A DNA stretch of 64,000 bases. Source: Glebionis coronaria (lineage: Eukaryota > Streptophyta > Magnoliopsida > Asterales > Asteraceae). This document shows, piece after piece, positions 12,187-23,597 of the stretch. The notes under the pieces were generated by a model. It saw only the letters and a list, made by a program, of their open reading frames with translations, was not told the origin of the DNA and searched no databases. Numbering within the stretch: position 1 is the first letter of the stretch; each line of letters begins with the position of its first letter. Location: NCBI GenBank assembly GCA_025667525.1, contig CM046876.1:26685224-26749223 (forward strand), given 5' to 3'. Made by a program: the position numbers and the translations under genes.

Positions 12187-12709
12187 TGTTGATCCCAAAT
12201 TCAGATCTTAAACCTTTATAGCTTGTATGGGTTGTGATAGAAAGAATAAAATCAATCTAACACTAGAGAAACTTTGCAACACAAAGTAACTAAACAAGAT
12301 GCGGAATGTAGTGTTTAGCACAAGAACAAATGATTAAAGCAAACGTTAAACTTTAATATATCAAAGATATACGAATACCCAATAATGGTATTAGGGTTAC
12401 AAAAACCTTTAAGTATGAAATGAAAGACAATAGAGAAAAGAACCACTTTGCATGATGACCTAGTGAGTCCTTTTATAGCACAAGGACTCACGTACAAGAT
12501 TACTACTAACAAACTTGGAAAGTATCTCGGAGTAGTGACATAAATGCGTAATAATTTATTCCAAGTTTATCTCTAGCGGCAGGGCCTTTGACTTCAGCAA
12601 GGGAACCAATCCCCCTGCCTTTGTTATTTAGAAGGGGGAACTTACTCTAACAGGGGAACCATTGACAAACTAGCAGGGGTAACTAATTTACTTATATTTA
12701 TTCCCAACA
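12187..12709 (-). repeat. C3 3' LTR
   Basis: On the - strand it starts TGTTGGGAATAAATATAAG and ends GGGATCAACA. It has the same plan as the C5 LTR, with CCCCTGC-type words in the first 150 bases and a TATAAAAGGACTC promoter-like segment. A purine-rich tract (AAGTTTAGGGGAAGAT on the - strand) abuts it at 12710-12725. Confidence 0.88.
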
Positions 12710-12769
12710 ATCTTCCCCTAAACTTGTGCTTTCTCCTAAACACAAGTTTCTGAATAAATACTAGCTGAT

Positions 12770-14294
12770 GAGGGTGCTTACAAAGTTCCTGGCCAAAGCT
12801 GACTAAAGCACGTTTGTAATTATCAAGGTCATTGTCACAATTGATATAATCAATTTTTATCTTTCTTATTTGATCATTCAATGACTCAGTATTTTTCCTA
12901 CAAGCTTTAGTACAATATGAATCATCGTATACCTCATTGTCTGAGCTGGAGCTTGACATGGCCATAAGAGCAATATCTTCCTCTTTTTCCTCAATAACCA
13001 ATGCTTGATTACTTTCAACACTTTCTGTCATGGAACTCTAATCCCATCCACCTGCTCCATCTATCACCTGCATGGCTACTATAGCCTTAGAAAAAAAATC
13101 ATCATCTCTGGTTTCCTTCCTATAGATGTTCCCAGTCTTAGGTCCTCTGCATTCCCTAGCAAAGTGACCTTTCTTGCCAATTTTGTAGCATTTAACCTTT
13201 TTTTTGTCAAACCCAGCTACATCAGAGGGATTGATGGAGATCTTCTTCCCATACTTCTTGTAAAACCTGTTAGCTCTCATACTAAGCAGAGCCATGTTCC
13301 ACTTGATGTCCATATCCTCCAGTCCTTGCTTACTGATTTGACTCAGATCTTCATGTAACACAGTAGATCCTTGTGGCCCTTGGGATGCTATAAAAGCACA
13401 AGCAGTGTCAAGACTGAATTTTATAGGCCTTTCTTCATCATAAGATGATCCAGACCTGGTAGTAGGGGAATGAGTAGCAGGGCCAACTTTGATTCCACTG
13501 CCTTTGGAGATTCCACTGCTTTGATATATGAAATCCATGTTAACAGGGGAATCAGTAGATCCACTTGAATTGGTGGGGATTGTTCCTTTTGACTTCATCT
13601 CATTGACAACAGGTTCAGAAACTTTCAAGTTATTGTATATGTCATCAATGTTCTTGTTATCTAAGTCATCCTTATTCTGCCAAATAGCTTTGTAGACAAA
13701 CCATTCTTTCTGAAGGCTGTTAAGAAACCTGGTATTCACTTGCTCTCTTGTCACTTCAATTTCAAAGAACTCCAACTGAGCCACCATATCTTAAAGCCTA
13801 TTGTAAATAGCCTCAATTGCTTCATCACCAATTTCTTTGAAAGAAGCAAATTGATCAAGCATTTGATTCTTCTTCTTCTTCTTTGTGGCTTCATTTCCTC
13901 CAAAAGTTTTGCCTATTGCTTCCTAGAGTTTCTTAGCTGTTTTGTACTTTCTGAATCTTAGCTGATGTCTATCAGGTAGAGCCAACAACAATGAACTATG
14001 AGCTCTGACATCATGCCTTCTGGCCAGTATTTCCTTGTCACAAAGAGCACCAGATTTCTTCTTGGCTTCACCACCTTTGGAACTATCAGCTTTATCTTCT
14101 CCCTTACCACCGTCTTCAACCGTGATTGTTTTGGGGAATTTATCACCAAAATCTATGATCTCCCAGAGAACATAGTGTTCCATTTTGAGGTATTGTTGGA
14201 TCCTGAACTCCCATAATTCGAAGTTTTCAGGATCCAGCATGGGTAGTTTGAGGTTGTTGTGGTTATTGTTGTTTGAGGAAGAGTCTGAAGACAT
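12770..14294 (-). pseudogene. gag: C3 gag, with three nonsense codons
   Basis: A single frame runs from the ATG at 14294 to about 12770. It is broken by a TAG near 13923, a TAA near 13790 and a TAG near 13036. The N-terminal part has the copia gag signature LPMLDPENFELWEFRIQQYL. The C-terminal part has a zinc-knuckle-like CYKIGKKGHFAREC in which the second cysteine is isoleucine, so nucleic acid binding is probably impaired. An acidic tail (EEKEEDIALMA) follows, as usual for this family before the coiled-coil end of gag. Downstream the frame runs into the sequence next to the polypurine tract because of the deletion. No retropepsin is present. Confidence 0.87.
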
Positions 14295-14342
14295 GGTTGC
14301 AGTGAGGGTTTTGTTCTTGGTTTAGTCAAAGTTTCTCAACAA

Positions 14343-14354
14343 GCTCTGATACCA
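14343..14354 (-). other. C3 primer binding site (initiator tRNA-Met type)
   Basis: The - strand reads TGGTATCAGAGC two bases after the 5' LTR end. This is the standard plant copia site complementary to the 3' end of initiator tRNA-Met. Confidence 0.88.
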
Positions 14355-14356
14355 CT

Positions 14357-14881
14357 TGTTGATCTCAAACTCAGATCTTAAACCTTTATAGCTTGTTTAA
14401 GGGTTGTGATAGAAAGAATAAAATCAATCTAACACTAGAGAAACTTTGCAACACAAAGTAACTAAACAAGATGCGGAATGTAGTGTTTATCACAAGAACA
14501 AATGATTAAAGAAAACGTTAAAATTTAATAAATCAAAGATATACGAATACCCAATAATGGTATTAGGGTTACAAAAACCTTAAAGTATGAAATGAAAGAC
14601 AATAGAGAAAAGACCCACTTTGAATAATGACCTAGTGAGTCCTTTTATAGCACAAGGACTCACGTACAAGATTACTACTAACAAATTTGGAAAGTATCTC
14701 GGAATAGTAACATAAACGCGTAATAATCTATTCCATGTTTATCTCTAGCGGCAGGGCCTTTGACTTCAGCAGGGGAACCAATCCCCCTGCCTTTGTTGTT
14801 TAGCAGGGGGAACTTAATCTAACAGGGGAACCATTGACCAACTAGCAAGGGTAACTAATGTACTTATATTTATTCCCAACA
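14357..14881 (-). repeat. C3 5' LTR
   Basis: 525 bp, with the same ends as the 3' LTR of C3. It carries several forms of the GCAGGGG/CCCCTGC word at 14750-14850 (+ strand numbering). Confidence 0.88.
14641..14649 (-). promoter_or_regulatory. C3 5' LTR TATA box
   Basis: TATAAAAGG on the - strand, about 230 bases from the LTR start, at the position of the equivalent box in the C5 LTR. It is a sequence match only. Confidence 0.55.
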
Positions 14882-15300
14882 GTACATAGTAAGTACTGCT
14901 ACTTATAAAGTAAGTACTGCTATATTGATTAGGACGAATATATCTTTGTATAAGATATGTCATAGTTATAGTTAGAGTATATCTTATGTGATATACTTAA
15001 ATAGTAAGAATATTGATAATATATCGTCTGTGATATAGTTATCTTTATAGAATATTCTAAGGTTTCTAGGGTTCCTTACTCTATAAAAGGAACATAGGTA
15101 CAATGCCATTCATGTACCTCATTCAAGTCGATTAATAAGAGAATCGAATAGTTAAAAGTAATTCTGTTCTTCTGTGCTTTATAAGTTAGATTCCGCAAAA
15201 CTTATTTAGTTTGAGTAAGAGTTCTCAAAGTGTTTTAGTTTGATTACAAACTATTATACTAGTTCTTAACAGAATATAGATCCAATCAAAGGGATCAACA
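14882..15300 (+). repeat. C4: partial copia-type LTR
   Basis: The 419 bases end in GGGATCAACA like other copia LTRs here and contain a CTATAAAAGG box at 15081-15090. A 21-bp direct repeat (GTAAGTACTGCTA core) lies at its left edge. There is no TG start: the left end is cut by C3. On the right it abuts the LTR of T1 (TAGTGGTTCGG at 15301), with no primer site or internal region. Confidence 0.6.
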
Positions 15301-16743
15301 TAGTGGTTCGGTCACGAAGCTCTTCTTCGCCCTACTCCACTCCTCGAGTACACCTTACTCGAGAGTTACTTCACTAGTCAACAAACTCCTTAAGGAGGAG
15401 AAACCATACACAACGTTGCTTATCTAATTTCCGACTCTAAGCTAAAAGTCGAGTCCTAATCTTAGGTAGGACCAATCTACACAATGTCGCCTACTTCACC
15501 ATTTTCCGACACAAGGCTAGATGTCGAGTCCTAATCTTAGGTAGGACAAATCTACACACAACTTACACAACTTCCAAATTGACACATCAGTTTGGATCTA
15601 CACAACTACACAACTCTTCACAACTACACAACTACCCAACTCTTCACAACTACCCAACTCTTTAGAACTACACAGCTACACCACTCTTCACAACTACACA
15701 CCTAGACAACTCTTCACCCTAGTTATGTTTTATGGCCCATCATAACAAACCTTGTGTTTTATGGCATAAACATATAAACCATATAGATCTAAGTACTCAC
15801 CACTTAGATCTATGACTTTAACACTATATCCAAGTATTAACAAACTTGGATCTACACAACTAACACCTAATCCAAGGATACACATCTCTTAGATCTACTA
15901 CCCTTACAAACACATCCAAGTGAACCCAACACTTGTATCTTCTACACATACATCACGTCCAAAAATATACACATCACTTGGATCTTCATGTTTACATTGT
16001 AGGAAAACAATGACTTGATCTAGAAGGAGAGATCTTCATCATGTTATGAACCCAACACTTCATGGTAATGAAAGTGTTCTTCTCTTTGCACTTGAGAGGA
16101 TGAGAGGATTGAAGGACAAAATCACATCTTAAACAAGATTAATCTAAACTAACTAATCAAAGAGTTTAAAGATGTTTTTGAAGAAACTGTGCAAAATGGG
16201 TTGAAAGGAAAGCTGGAAATGATCCACTATTTATAGGGAAAGAGTGCAACAGTCAAAAACACCCGCGGTTCCTTATCAATAAGGAACCTCCTCCTTCGGT
16301 TCCTTAACAATATGGAACCTCCGGCATAGAGACCGTGCATTTTTGTCCTTTAGTTAAGATATGCCATTTGGGGTAGTTTATACCCTCAAAGGATATTCCT
16401 TTGGCATATAGAATATGCCAAATTCAAATTTCTATTTTCTTTTTAATAAAACATTTTCTTAAAAATAAAGTTTATTAAAATCTTTTGTCAGATTTGATTA
16501 AATGTGAGTTTTAAGAAAATATTAATCCTTGATTATTTAGTTAAGTTAATGACATGTTTATTCATACCTTGAGTGATTCATGCTGAATATGATCTTGGAG
16601 GTGTCGAGAGAAGTATACAAATGTATTATTAAGTGATTACGAGAACCTTAACATTTTACATAATGTATTGCGAGTTATACGTTTGTCATCAACAAAACAC
16701 AAAGAGAGTATATCAACAAGACATCTTAATGTTTGCACTAACA
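15301..16743 (-). repeat. T1 3' LTR, lacking about 550 bp
   Basis: It ends at 16743 in GTTTGCACTAACA (the LTR start read on the - strand), like both T2 LTRs. At its left it begins abruptly at the point matching 60542 of the T2 5' LTR. Bases 15600-15720 are a simple tandem array of CACAACTACACAACTCTT-like units not seen in T2. One GCGGTTC word lies at 16265. Confidence 0.8.
16262..16325. repeat. T-family hairpin module, T1 LTR
   Basis: GCGGTTCCTTAT is followed at two bases by ATAAGGAACC, a perfect short hairpin. A second weaker copy (CGGTTCCTTA with a GGAACC partner) follows. Confidence 0.65.
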
Positions 16744-18577
16744 ATCTCCCCCTTTTTGATGATGACAAACAAGTAAACCATAACACATATTAAAATATAT
16801 AAGTTACTCGTTTACACTTAAATCTCCCCTTTGTCGAATCAAAAAGGTAGTCAACGTCTTTGAAGAAGAGAATAATCAACATCGAGAGAGCACACATCCA
16901 ATGTGGTAATCATCGATAACACGTCATTTGAAGAAGAGAAGAATTGACGTCACGAGAGATTGCATCCGAAAGGTAGTCTTCATTTGTAGAAGAGGAGGAT
17001 CGACTTCGAGAGAACATGCATCCAAAAAGCTAATCATCCATTGTGGTTGCCGGGTGAGAAGCGAGAATCTAAACCGTAGACCCATCATCTAAAGATATTG
17101 AGCTTTCGTCATCCTAGTGAAGTCTTCAATCAACATAGGTTAACCAACTCCATGCATAATAAAATGCTTATCTTCGAGATTCCAAAATTCATTACTTGCA
17201 ATAAGATCGATGAATGCAATTTAAGTGAATGAACGATCACAAATGTAATGAGTTGATCTCTTAAAAATACTCACTTGATATGATCTCCCCCTTGATTGAG
17301 GCACCAATGAAGCAAGAATAGTGACAAGCTACAAAGAAGGGATAGAAAAGTCCTACAAAACAAAGTTAGTTGACAAGAGCATATATGTATAGAAATATCA
17401 CCCATGCGGAATTAGCTTTAAACATCTTGAGTACAAAGAGAGGGACTCAAGAGAAAGCTAAAACAAACTTAACTTTTCGAAGTGTAAAAAATATGACAAG
17501 TTAAGAAAAATAAGAGGGCTATTAGATAGAAAAGAGAACCCAACTTATTTTGGTGACACCAAAAAAAAATATATAAAGAGGAGTAAGATAGAAAAGAGAT
17601 GTCCAATTTATAAGAAAAATATTGTTGAGAGGACATACTCCACTTTAATATCATGGCAAAAATACCAAACTAAAGAGAGTATGACATGGACAATAGAACA
17701 ATTCCACATAGTCGAAAAGAGAGATAGAATGACTATGAAGGAAAAAGAAATTGAGGACCATAAACAAGTCGTTTGCACAAACAATGACAAGCATTAAAAA
17801 AAGAAGTATGCACGCGATGCTATCAATCCAAAAAAAATATCCAAGGAGAGGATTTTGACGAGATCAAATCACAATTTATGGAATAGAGGTAGAGAAGAAA
17901 CATCCATACCAATTGTAATGATAATATGTGAAAAGGTTAAAAGGTTTCGAATTTTTGGAATCACCCAAGAAAATTCAAGATTTAACCAAAATCTTCACAA
18001 AAGGTTAAAACTTAGAATTGTTGGAATCACCCAATCCAATTGTAAATTTTAATCGCAATCAACTCTCAACAACGAGAAAAACGAAAAATCTGAAACCAAA
18101 GACATTGTGACCTTGAAAATAATTCCTTTAGAAAGCTCCAAAAGCTTCAAATCGGGAATCAAGGTATGAAAATAAAGGAAAACCAAAAGCGGATAAATCG
18201 ACGGTTACTAGATATAAGACATTATAGGAAAGGATGCTTATGAATGTCCCCACCAAAAAGATGACTCGATGATATAGAGAAAGAGATCAAAGAAGTCAAA
18301 GAAAATAAAAACCAAGATGGATGGTGTTTATCATACGATAAACTACATGCTCAAAGTTTTGTATCTCTTCTCAATCATTGTGAATGTTCAAAGAACAATT
18401 ACATGACGAGGAAAGGGCGAGGAACGACTCGACTTAGTTTAGAAAGGATAGAAGAGAGAGACTCAACTTAGAGAGGCATGATTAAAATAAATCGAGAGAG
18501 ACTCAACAAGGAAGTTAAGGATAACTTCACAAAATAATTCAAGAATTCTATACCTTATTAGGTGATAGAGAAATCTT
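16744..18577 (-). other. T1 internal region, part next to the 3' LTR
   Basis: It begins with a polypurine tract (- strand AAAAAGGGGGAGAT at 16744-16757). The rest is AT-rich and matches 33946-35450 of T2. Open frames here are short and differ from those of T2, so I call no gene. The last five bases, ATCTT (18573-18577), are the left target duplication of T2. Confidence 0.75.
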
Positions 18578-19796
18578 TGTAGAAACTAGAAGGGGGGGGG
18601 GGGTTGAATAGTTTCTAGTTAGTTTTCAAAACATTTCGGCTTAATCCACTGTGCGCGGTTCCTTATGTGTACCCGCGGTTCCTTATCAATAAAGAACCGC
18701 CGGTCCACTTATGAAACCGCCGACAGTGGACGATGCCATTTGTTACATGTTAAACATCAATAATCCTTTGTATCAAATTCTCGATCAAGCTTGACTAGAT
18801 ATGAGATGTGTTTGATTGAAAGATAAATACTACAAGTAAGTAAACACACAAACACATCAAATCAAGAGTACATCAAGCAATAGTCTAAACACTAAGCACA
18901 CACGTACTAAGCATAAGCTTTTCCGCAACTAGGATGTTTAGACTAAGTGATGTACACTTGACCATAATCTAAACATGAAGCACACACGTACTAAGCCTTA
19001 GCTTTTCCGTAACTTAGATGTTTAGATTATGAGATGCACATAACACATAACAACAAGTATGCAACTATAAATATATATAAAAAGGTAAAGACATAAATGT
19101 AAATGAAAGTACTGACACGAAGATTTATAGTGGTTCGGTCACGAAGCTCCTCTTCGCCCTACTCCACTCCTCGAGTACACCTTACTCGAGAGTTACTTCA
19201 CTAGTCAACAAACTCCTTAAGGTGGAGAAACCATACACAACGTCGCTTATCCAATTTCTGACTCTAAGCTAAAAGTAGAGTCCTAATCTTAGGTAGGACC
19301 AATCTACACAACGTCGCCCACTTCACCATTTAACGACATAAGGCTAGATGTCGAGTTCTAATCGAAAGCTAGAACCAATCTTCACGACTCTTCACTTTGA
19401 AGCTAAGTGAGAACTTCACACAACACACCTACTAATCACTTTAAAGCTAAGTGAGAACTCACAAGACACAACCACATCAGTTTAGAGTTTAGTGAGAACT
19501 ACCTAGACACAACCACATCACTTTAGAGTTTAGTGAGAACTACCAAGACACAACCTAATCTACCCATTAGTTATGTTTTATGGCCCAACATAACAAACCT
19601 TGTGTTTTATGGCCTAAACACATAAACCATATAGATCTAAGCACACAACACTTAGATCTATAACTCTAACACTCTATTCAAGTACTAACAAGACTTGGAT
19701 ATACACAACTAACACCTAATCCAAGGATACCCATCACTTGGATATTCTACCCTTACAAACACATCTAAGTGTACCCACAACTTGGATCTTCTACAT
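18578..19796 (-). repeat. T2 3' LTR, left segment
   Basis: It starts (+ strand) TGTAGAAACTAGAA followed by a 12-base G run (18592-18603). It stops at 19796, where E inserted after TACAT. It resumes at 33288. A unit of about 41 bp (CACATCACTTTAGAGTTTAG core) is repeated in tandem at about 19425-19555. Confidence 0.9.
18653..18735. repeat. T-family hairpin module, T2 3' LTR
   Basis: GCGGTTC at 18655 and 18675, and its complement GAACCGC at 18694. The second and third form a hairpin of about 12 bp with a 2-base loop and one mismatch. A GACAGTGG tail follows, as in the other modules. Confidence 0.75.
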
Positions 19797-21000
19797 TGAT
19801 AGTTGTAAAATCACACTTGTTTAGGAAAACAAGGCAATAATATAGGGTAAGCACGACGATTTAGGAAAACCGTGTGTGAATGACCCTAAAGGTGAGTTCG
19901 TTCTCGAGGAGGCACGTGTGTTGTGTAATGAATGATTGATTTATGTTTTTTATTATTAATGAGAAGAAAAGAAGAGAACATGACGAAGACGAAAAAAAAC
20001 TAGAAAAATAAGGCGAAAACACTACTAGAAAGTTACGACGAAGAACGTAAAAAGAGCAAAATTTAAAACTTTAATCTAAAAATTCCTAAAAATTACTAAA
20101 AATCCACAATAAAATTCTAAGGGTTTACAAAAAATCAAAACTTGCCAAAACCTTTTAATTAATTTAATAATGACTTTTTAATGCTAACTAAAGCCCTAAA
20201 AATCACTTTTAAATATTAAAAAGCCCTAAACAAGATTTTATAGTTTGTAAACCTCAAAAATGACCTAATTAAACTAAAAACTATTTTTAAAAATTTTAAA
20301 ACCAAATTAAACTATTTTTAAACTCCTAAAAACTATTAAAATCTATTAAATCTTAAATTAATTCTAAAAATTAATTGAAAAGCCTAAAAATTATTCTACA
20401 AATGGGAAAAGTCTTAATTAATGATAAAGAAACTAGGAAAAATGAAAAAGAAATAAAAATAAAACTTTGACTTTTTATGATTAAAATAATATTAAAATAT
20501 TCTTAAAAATAAAAAGTTTTCAAATAAATTCTAAAAAATTCTCAAAAATCCTAAATATTCTAACTAAGAAGAAAATGTAAATTAAAGTTTCTAAAACCTC
20601 TTAATTAATTTTATATTAATTTTCAAAGTTGTCTAAAAACCCTAAAATTAAATAAAATTAAAAATTAAAGTTTTTGAAAACTTTTTGATATGTAAACCTC
20701 AAAAACAAGAACTAAAACCTAAAAACTATTTTTTTGTATTTTTTTATTACTGTTTAATATTTTTAAATGACTTTCTAAATTTAAAACTAGAAATAATCCT
20801 AGAAATTAATTAAATAAAAGGAAAAATAAAATTTTTATACAGAAAAATCCCTAAGCCTATAAAAGTCCTAGGAAAAATCAAATAAGCCCAAAACGCTTAA
20901 TAAATAAGCTGGGAAAAATCAATTAAGCTACGGCTTGTTATATAAGCTAGAATGCAAAAACGTGTTAAATAAGGTTTGAAAACAAACTTCAACGTAAAAA

Positions 21001-21076
21001 GGCTATCTAGATTAACGGTAGAACTCCTACTCCTCCAACGAGAGGTCTGGGGTTCGAGTCCTGTTACGGGTATGCC
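21001..21076 (+). other. tRNA-like sequence in the E 3' LTR
   Basis: The 76-nt unit has a D-arm-like GATTAACGGTAGAAC, an A-box-like TAGATTAACGG, a 7-base loop CTCCAAC (anticodon position CCA) on a weak stem, and a perfect B box GGTTCGAGTCC. Acceptor and T stems pair only in part. A T-rich stretch and then about 22 T's follow, which would stop RNA polymerase III. It looks like a tRNA-derived promoter unit rather than a working tRNA gene. It is antisense to the element. Confidence 0.55.
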
Positions 21077-21977
21077 TTTTTACAATTTTTTTTTTTTTTT
21101 TTTTTTTAAAACTAAATCAGAGACAATAGTAGGCTACAAAAACACAATCCAACTCAAATCTTACCCAATATTAAGTCATATAAAGACCAAAACGTGGCCA
21201 GGTCTGCACTTGTTTCTGATGAACAAGTGTAGCTTTGCTTGTGTGATTTGGAAACCAAGAGGAGCTTGGTTTTTGCTTGTTTTGTGGTGGATGATGGATA
21301 CAAAGGCACCCTTATGCTCTTTGGAGCACAAGGAGTCACAAACAAACTGAAATAACACACTTAGCTCACACAAATCTCACAAACCAAAGCACACAAGGCA
21401 CATTCAAGTTTCTGAGATGAAAATTTCAAGTCTGGGGACTGTTTTACTGATTACTTGCACACCAATGAACTTCAAAGCCTCAAGTTTTGCATACACAAGC
21501 ACCAACTAACACATAATCAAGCTCAAGTCCTATAGCAACCTAAATCCTAACAGATTAAAAAAGATTCAAGCACAAATTTCAACAATTAGGCAGAAAAAGT
21601 GTACATGCAGTTTAAAGCTATACTTTTCCACTTTTTAAACACAAACTTGCTTCAATCCTGTTCCAAATTAAACCACAACTAGCAATTACCCTATCTTAAC
21701 CTTATATGAATCATCTAACACGTTTTCAAAGCATAAATCAAAATCTTTAACATGCTAAAACACTTATCCAAACACCCTTTTAAAACTCTTTATGCATTTT
21801 TTTCAAATCAAAACCTTCTAAATCCCATGCAAACTGGTTTAAATAGCATCTATCATGCATAAGAACATAAAACTACTCTAATCAAACAAATTAATCCAGC
21901 AAAGAACACTTAATCCACAAAGATCACACAAACTCAATTTTCTGAGATTTTTAACAAGGTAAAAAGAGTTTTACCTT

Positions 21978-22016
21978 AGGGCTTTACATCCAAAGCCCTA
22001 GTGGATGTAAATCCAC
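21978..22016. other. Paired hairpins in the E 3' LTR
   Basis: AGGGCTTT/AAAGCCCT form an 8-bp perfect stem with a 6-base loop (21978-21999). GTGGAT/ATCCAC form a 6-bp perfect stem with loop GTAA (22001-22016). The loop ACATCC of the first is complementary to GGATGT of the second. Confidence 0.65.
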
Positions 22017-22988
22017 CTCCAATACCAACTGGGGTTGGTGCTGATCCTTTAACAGCAACACTCAAACAATCAAACCTGCTAAGAAAATTCAAACAAAGAA
22101 ACACAAGTATAATAACCTATATATACTTTCTGTTTTCTTTTCTTTCCTTAAAAACTTATCACCAACCTTGAAAACTTAACACAAATGTTTTAAAAACACT
22201 CAAAGTTCACAAACCAACAGTCCTCTTCCACTTTCACTTCCAAGGAATGTGATTTATAAAATTTGAATCAATTCTAAAACTTTTTGAAAAACTTTTAAAA
22301 ATCAAACACAAACTTTTTGAAATTTGGAACTCAGTTTCATAGCCTTAAACACAACACACAAACTTTTTAATTCAATAAAAGGAATTATAATTGTTAAGAC
22401 AAACACCAAACTTTATTAATTAAAAAAGGGATTACAAGGTTTTGGCTAAAAACTGGAACAAAAAAGGAATGAACATGCTCATCTCCTTTTATACTATCTA
22501 AAAGACTATTCTAGAATATGAAAACCCTAAACATTGGATTGCCAGGAATGCCCTTGAAGTCTTTGACTGAAAATGGGTCAAAAACGCCCCATGTGATCAT
22601 GTACTGGATGCCAGCTTGGAATCTTCAATCTTGGACGTTGGATGAACCTTTGGGACCAAGGGGATGATCTGAGGTGTTAATTTGGTCGGGACATAGGGTT
22701 TGGGGGAAAGTGACATGAGCAGGGGAGTGCTTGGGTGAGGACCACAGGCCACGTGGCACTGTTTTGTGAGGTGGGTTTGGGTGTGGGAATGTTTAATTAG
22801 TGATCTGGAGGGATTTAGGGTGAAACCCTTTGATTTGGGTGAGATTGGAACTGGGGTGATTTAGGGTTTATCAGGATTAAGGGGGGGGTTTTGATTCGTT
22901 TTGGGTAATTAAGATTTTAAATTAGTGTTATGGAGGGAAGTAATGTGGGGTTGACTGGATGTTTTGACCAAGTTTAATAAGTAAACTT

Positions 22989-23043
22989 GGGTTTGGACGG
23001 GTAGGGTTTTGGGTTTGGGTGGGTATTGGGTAAATGGGTGGGT
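22989..23043 (+). other. G-rich block with quadruplex potential, E 3' LTR
   Basis: At least seven GGG runs are separated by 1 to 7 bases on the + strand, so the C-rich side is on the element's sense strand. The same block is at 32674-32728 in the other LTR. Confidence 0.6.
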
Positions 23044-23597
23044 GAGGATGACGTGGCATTGTCTGGTTGGGTGGGAGAGTTTGGGCAGTTGGCAGGTATG
23101 GTCCCCAATGTATCACACTTCTTCTACTTTGTAATAAATCCTATCAGCGCCCCATTTCTTCTTAACAACTTTTGATAAGTTGTCATTTTTGGCACCAAGG
23201 TTTACAAAACCTTATCCAAGGGCTTCTTTTGTATTATCTTCAAATTCCAGGGACTGATCTTGAACAATCTTCAAACATTAAGGATAATACTTGTACATTT
23301 GACATTTTGAGGGTCAAATGTGACAAGTTCTTCAAAGATGAGGGGCTAAATTTGCCAATCTTCAATTCTTCAAGGGTCTTTTTGCAAAATTCCAAACTTG
23401 GGCCCGGTTCATTGTGCGACTTCGTTTCCCGTGTTCGTTTTTGATTGATTCTTGTGATCTTTTGCCAATTCCTCAATATCCGTACCTAAAAATACACAAT
23501 TAACAAACACGAGCATATATTTGGTCTATTTGATGATATATTATGCATTTTAAGGCCGTTTTGGACGATGAGACCATGTATAAAAGCAGTCTCATCA

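Larger units (their letters stand above)
12187..14881 (-). mobile_element. C3: gag-only SIRE-like copia derivative
   Basis: Two LTRs (523 and 525 bp), a primer binding site, a gag pseudogene and a polypurine tract, but no pol and no third ORF. The end of gag is joined directly to the short segment that precedes the polypurine tract in C5 (49432-49500), so one internal deletion removed everything between. LTRs and gag belong to the same family as C5. The flanks do not match: CCATA (12182-12186) on the left, in C2, and GTACA (14882-14886) on the right, in C4. Confidence 0.87.
19797..23597 (-). repeat. E 3' LTR
   Basis: 3801 bp, almost identical to 29483-33282. It carries a tRNA-like unit (21001-21076), a T-run of about 22 bases, paired hairpins (21978-22016), a TATAAAAGG box on the - strand (22485-22493) and a G-rich block (22989-23043). 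Bases 20040-20720 are an AT-rich stretch of TAAAAA-type words with nothing else visible. Confidence 0.93.

Noticed and set aside
15600..15720. CRISPR-like array of CACAACT units
   Set aside because: Simple tandem repeat without unique spacers, inside a plant LTR.
16744..18577. Host gene exons in the long AT-rich stretches of T1 and T2
   Set aside because: The sequence is shared between T1 and T2 as element DNA, with no conserved frame or splice pattern.
21001..21076. A functional tRNA gene
   Set aside because: Acceptor and T stems do not pair fully and no CCA-type 3' end context is needed or seen; kept as tRNA-like only.
22928..23476. Frames in the E LTR repeated at 32613-33161
   Set aside because: Present in both LTRs only because the LTRs are nearly identical; low-complexity Pro/Thr composition from the G-rich block.
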